The position numbers and the translations under genes are program-made. Of a stretch of 64,000 nucleotides of DNA, positions 63,195 to 64,000 are shown piece by piece. Under the pieces are notes generated by a model, which had not been told where the DNA came from, searched no databases, and saw only the letters and a program-made list of their open reading frames with translations. The number at the start of each line of letters is the position of its first letter. The first letter of the stretch is position 1. The DNA lies in NCBI GenBank assembly GCA_023384675.1, contig JAHDVK010000007.1:124001-188000 (forward strand), in the 5' to 3' direction. Source of the stretch: Bryobacteraceae bacterium (GTDB lineage: Bacteria; Acidobacteriota; Terriglobia; Bryobacterales; Bryobacteraceae).

Positions 63195-64000
63195 TTAGAA
63201 GATGAAGCTCAGGCCGCCGCGCAGGGAGCGCGGGAACTGGACAAAGTACAGGCTGCGCCCGTCGGGGCCCGGGATCGGGACGTAACCCTGTGCGAGCAGA
63301 TTCCGCACCTCGGCATTCATCTCCCAACGGCTTGGCCCGCCGCCCAGCGTGGGGATGGGCTGGCGGACCTGAATGTTCAATCCCGTCTGGGGTTGCCAGC
63401 GCTGCGTTAGCCACGCGTGGGCGGGCGTCAAAGTCCCATTCGGCGCCATCATGTAAGTGGCGGCGATGCGCGTGTCGCTGCCGGGAATCGCTCCCGTGAG
63501 GCGCGCGGCGGCCCATTGCCGGTGGCGCGTCTGGAATCTCTGGCGCACGTCCGAGGCGGTCTCCCAGACCATCCCAGGATCGGATGGAGCCAGCGCGTCG
63601 CCGCCGCCCAAGGCAATAGCGGCGGTCCAACCGAAGCCGAAATCCTGCATGACGCTGGCCATGTAGCCCATCGCTTGATACGAACCGAGATTGAAAATCG
63701 ACGCGTTCGAGGCGATGTCGGGCAACAGGTCGGAGGCGGGCAGCAGCCCGGCGGGCGCGGCCACGGTCATGGCCGCGTCGCGGATGTTTTCAAAATAGAC
63801 CGCCGCCGAGTAGAGGCGGTTGCGATCCATCTTGCGGAAACCCACTTCGTAATTGTCGTTGCGCTGAACGCGGGCGCGGCCTTCGCGGAGGCTCACGCGC
63901 GGGAACAGCCCCAAACCGGTAAGGTCGCTGGCCATCGAGCCCGACTCGGGAACCAGCAGATCAACCGGCGGCGCGCCGCTCGAATAGCCCAACTCCAGCT
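63195..64000 (-). CDS. TonB-dependent receptor-like outer-membrane protein, 5' part outside the window
   Basis: The reading frame runs off the right edge, so the start is not visible; the codon at 63992 (TTG) is internal (ELGYSSGAPP). The visible 268 residues are beta-barrel strands alternating aromatic and polar residues (YEVGFRKMDRNRLYSAAVYF, RWQPQTGLNIQVRQPIPTLG) and end in GGLSFIF, the C-terminal aromatic signature of outer-membrane proteins. Convergent with the TPR gene (4 nt between stops). The family is inferred from these strands; plug and ligand are unknown. Confidence 0.75.
   Translation of the reverse strand, partial: LELGYSSGAPPVDLLVPESGSMASDLTGLGLFPRVSLREGRARVQRNDNYEVGFRKMDRNRLYSAAVYFENIRDAAMTVAAPAGLLPASDLLPDIASNASIFNLGSYQAMGYMASVMQDFGFGWTAAIALGGGDALAPSDPGMVWETASDVRQRFQTRHRQWAAARLTGAIPGSDTRIAATYMMAPNGTLTPAHAWLTQRWQPQTGLNIQVRQPIPTLGGGPSRWEMNAEVRNLLAQGYVPIPGPDGRSLYFVQFPRSLRGGLSFIF

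Overview
This is a GC-rich bacterial chromosome segment with dense gene packing and many GTG/TTG starts and 1-4 nt start/stop overlaps. I assign it to Acidobacteriota, probably the Solibacter/Bryobacter branch (Bryobacterales). The basis is the mix of families: a Tat-exported acidobacterial-type VWFA-related protein, an Oar-like TonB-dependent receptor with an N-terminal carboxypeptidase-regulatory domain, secreted Gfo/Idh/MocA and phosphoesterase proteins, an ArsA-like ATPase, and very long antisense ORFs caused by high GC. This is inference from protein families; no rRNA gene is present. I found no tRNA, CRISPR array, insertion sequence or prophage.

Layout. 1-6.7 kb: 3' end of a pilus-type (TadG-like) vWA protein, an exported Gfo/Idh/MocA oxidoreductase, a very large exported solenoid-like protein of unknown function and the VWFA-related protein. 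6.7-15.1 kb: an RlmD-type rRNA methyltransferase diverging from trpS, an MFS exporter, two small paralogous membrane proteins, a glycosyltransferase/methyltransferase fusion, and a three-gene operon of ArsA-like ATPase, a small CxxC protein and an ATP-grasp ligase. 15.2-18.8 kb: a TonB-dependent receptor with its own strong sigma70-type promoter and a terminator. 18.8-26.1 kb: an HpnI/ceramide-glucosyltransferase-like enzyme, thrS, an ECF sigma factor with its zinc anti-sigma factor, and an AddA-like helicase-nuclease. 26.1-32.8 kb: exported hydrolases (PhoD-like, amidase, metallophosphoesterase), an ABC-2-like permease and a secreted unknown.

32.8-39.3 kb is a minus-strand run rfaE2-mfd-surA-like-yhaM-like-blaI-like. 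39.3-44.3 kb is an LPS core heptose locus: two GT9 heptosyltransferases with a nucleotidyltransferase-like protein between them that has lost its HxGH motif, then an isoprenylcysteine-methyltransferase-like membrane enzyme and a beta-CASP nuclease. With rfaE2 just upstream these genes supply and transfer heptose. 44.4-49.4 kb: a Flp pilin, a DUF5658-like membrane protein, a second glycosyltransferase/methyltransferase fusion, a glucose-dehydrogenase-like enzyme, a sugar isomerase-like protein and a UDP-sugar epimerase. 49.4-51.1 kb: an isolated nuoB coupled to pgeF, and a DksA-family protein. 51.1-55.9 kb: a non-coding stretch, then a molybdopterin oxidoreductase, a lipoprotein and a GT-C-like membrane protein; the last two share a C-terminal module. 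55.9-64 kb: a Gly-rich exported protein, proline dehydrogenase, a small membrane protein under an ECF-like promoter, a PBP1b-type peptidoglycan synthase, two TPR proteins and the 3' end of another outer-membrane receptor.

Most interesting leads: the ArsA/CxxC/ATP-grasp operon, the inactivated RfaE2-like protein in the heptose locus, the two glycosyltransferase/methyltransferase fusions (one with an eroded methyltransferase), a perfect Shine-Dalgarno in front of an apparent ATC start, the orphan nuoB, the ECF promoter directly abutting a start codon, and the shared module of the GT-C protein and its lipoprotein neighbour.
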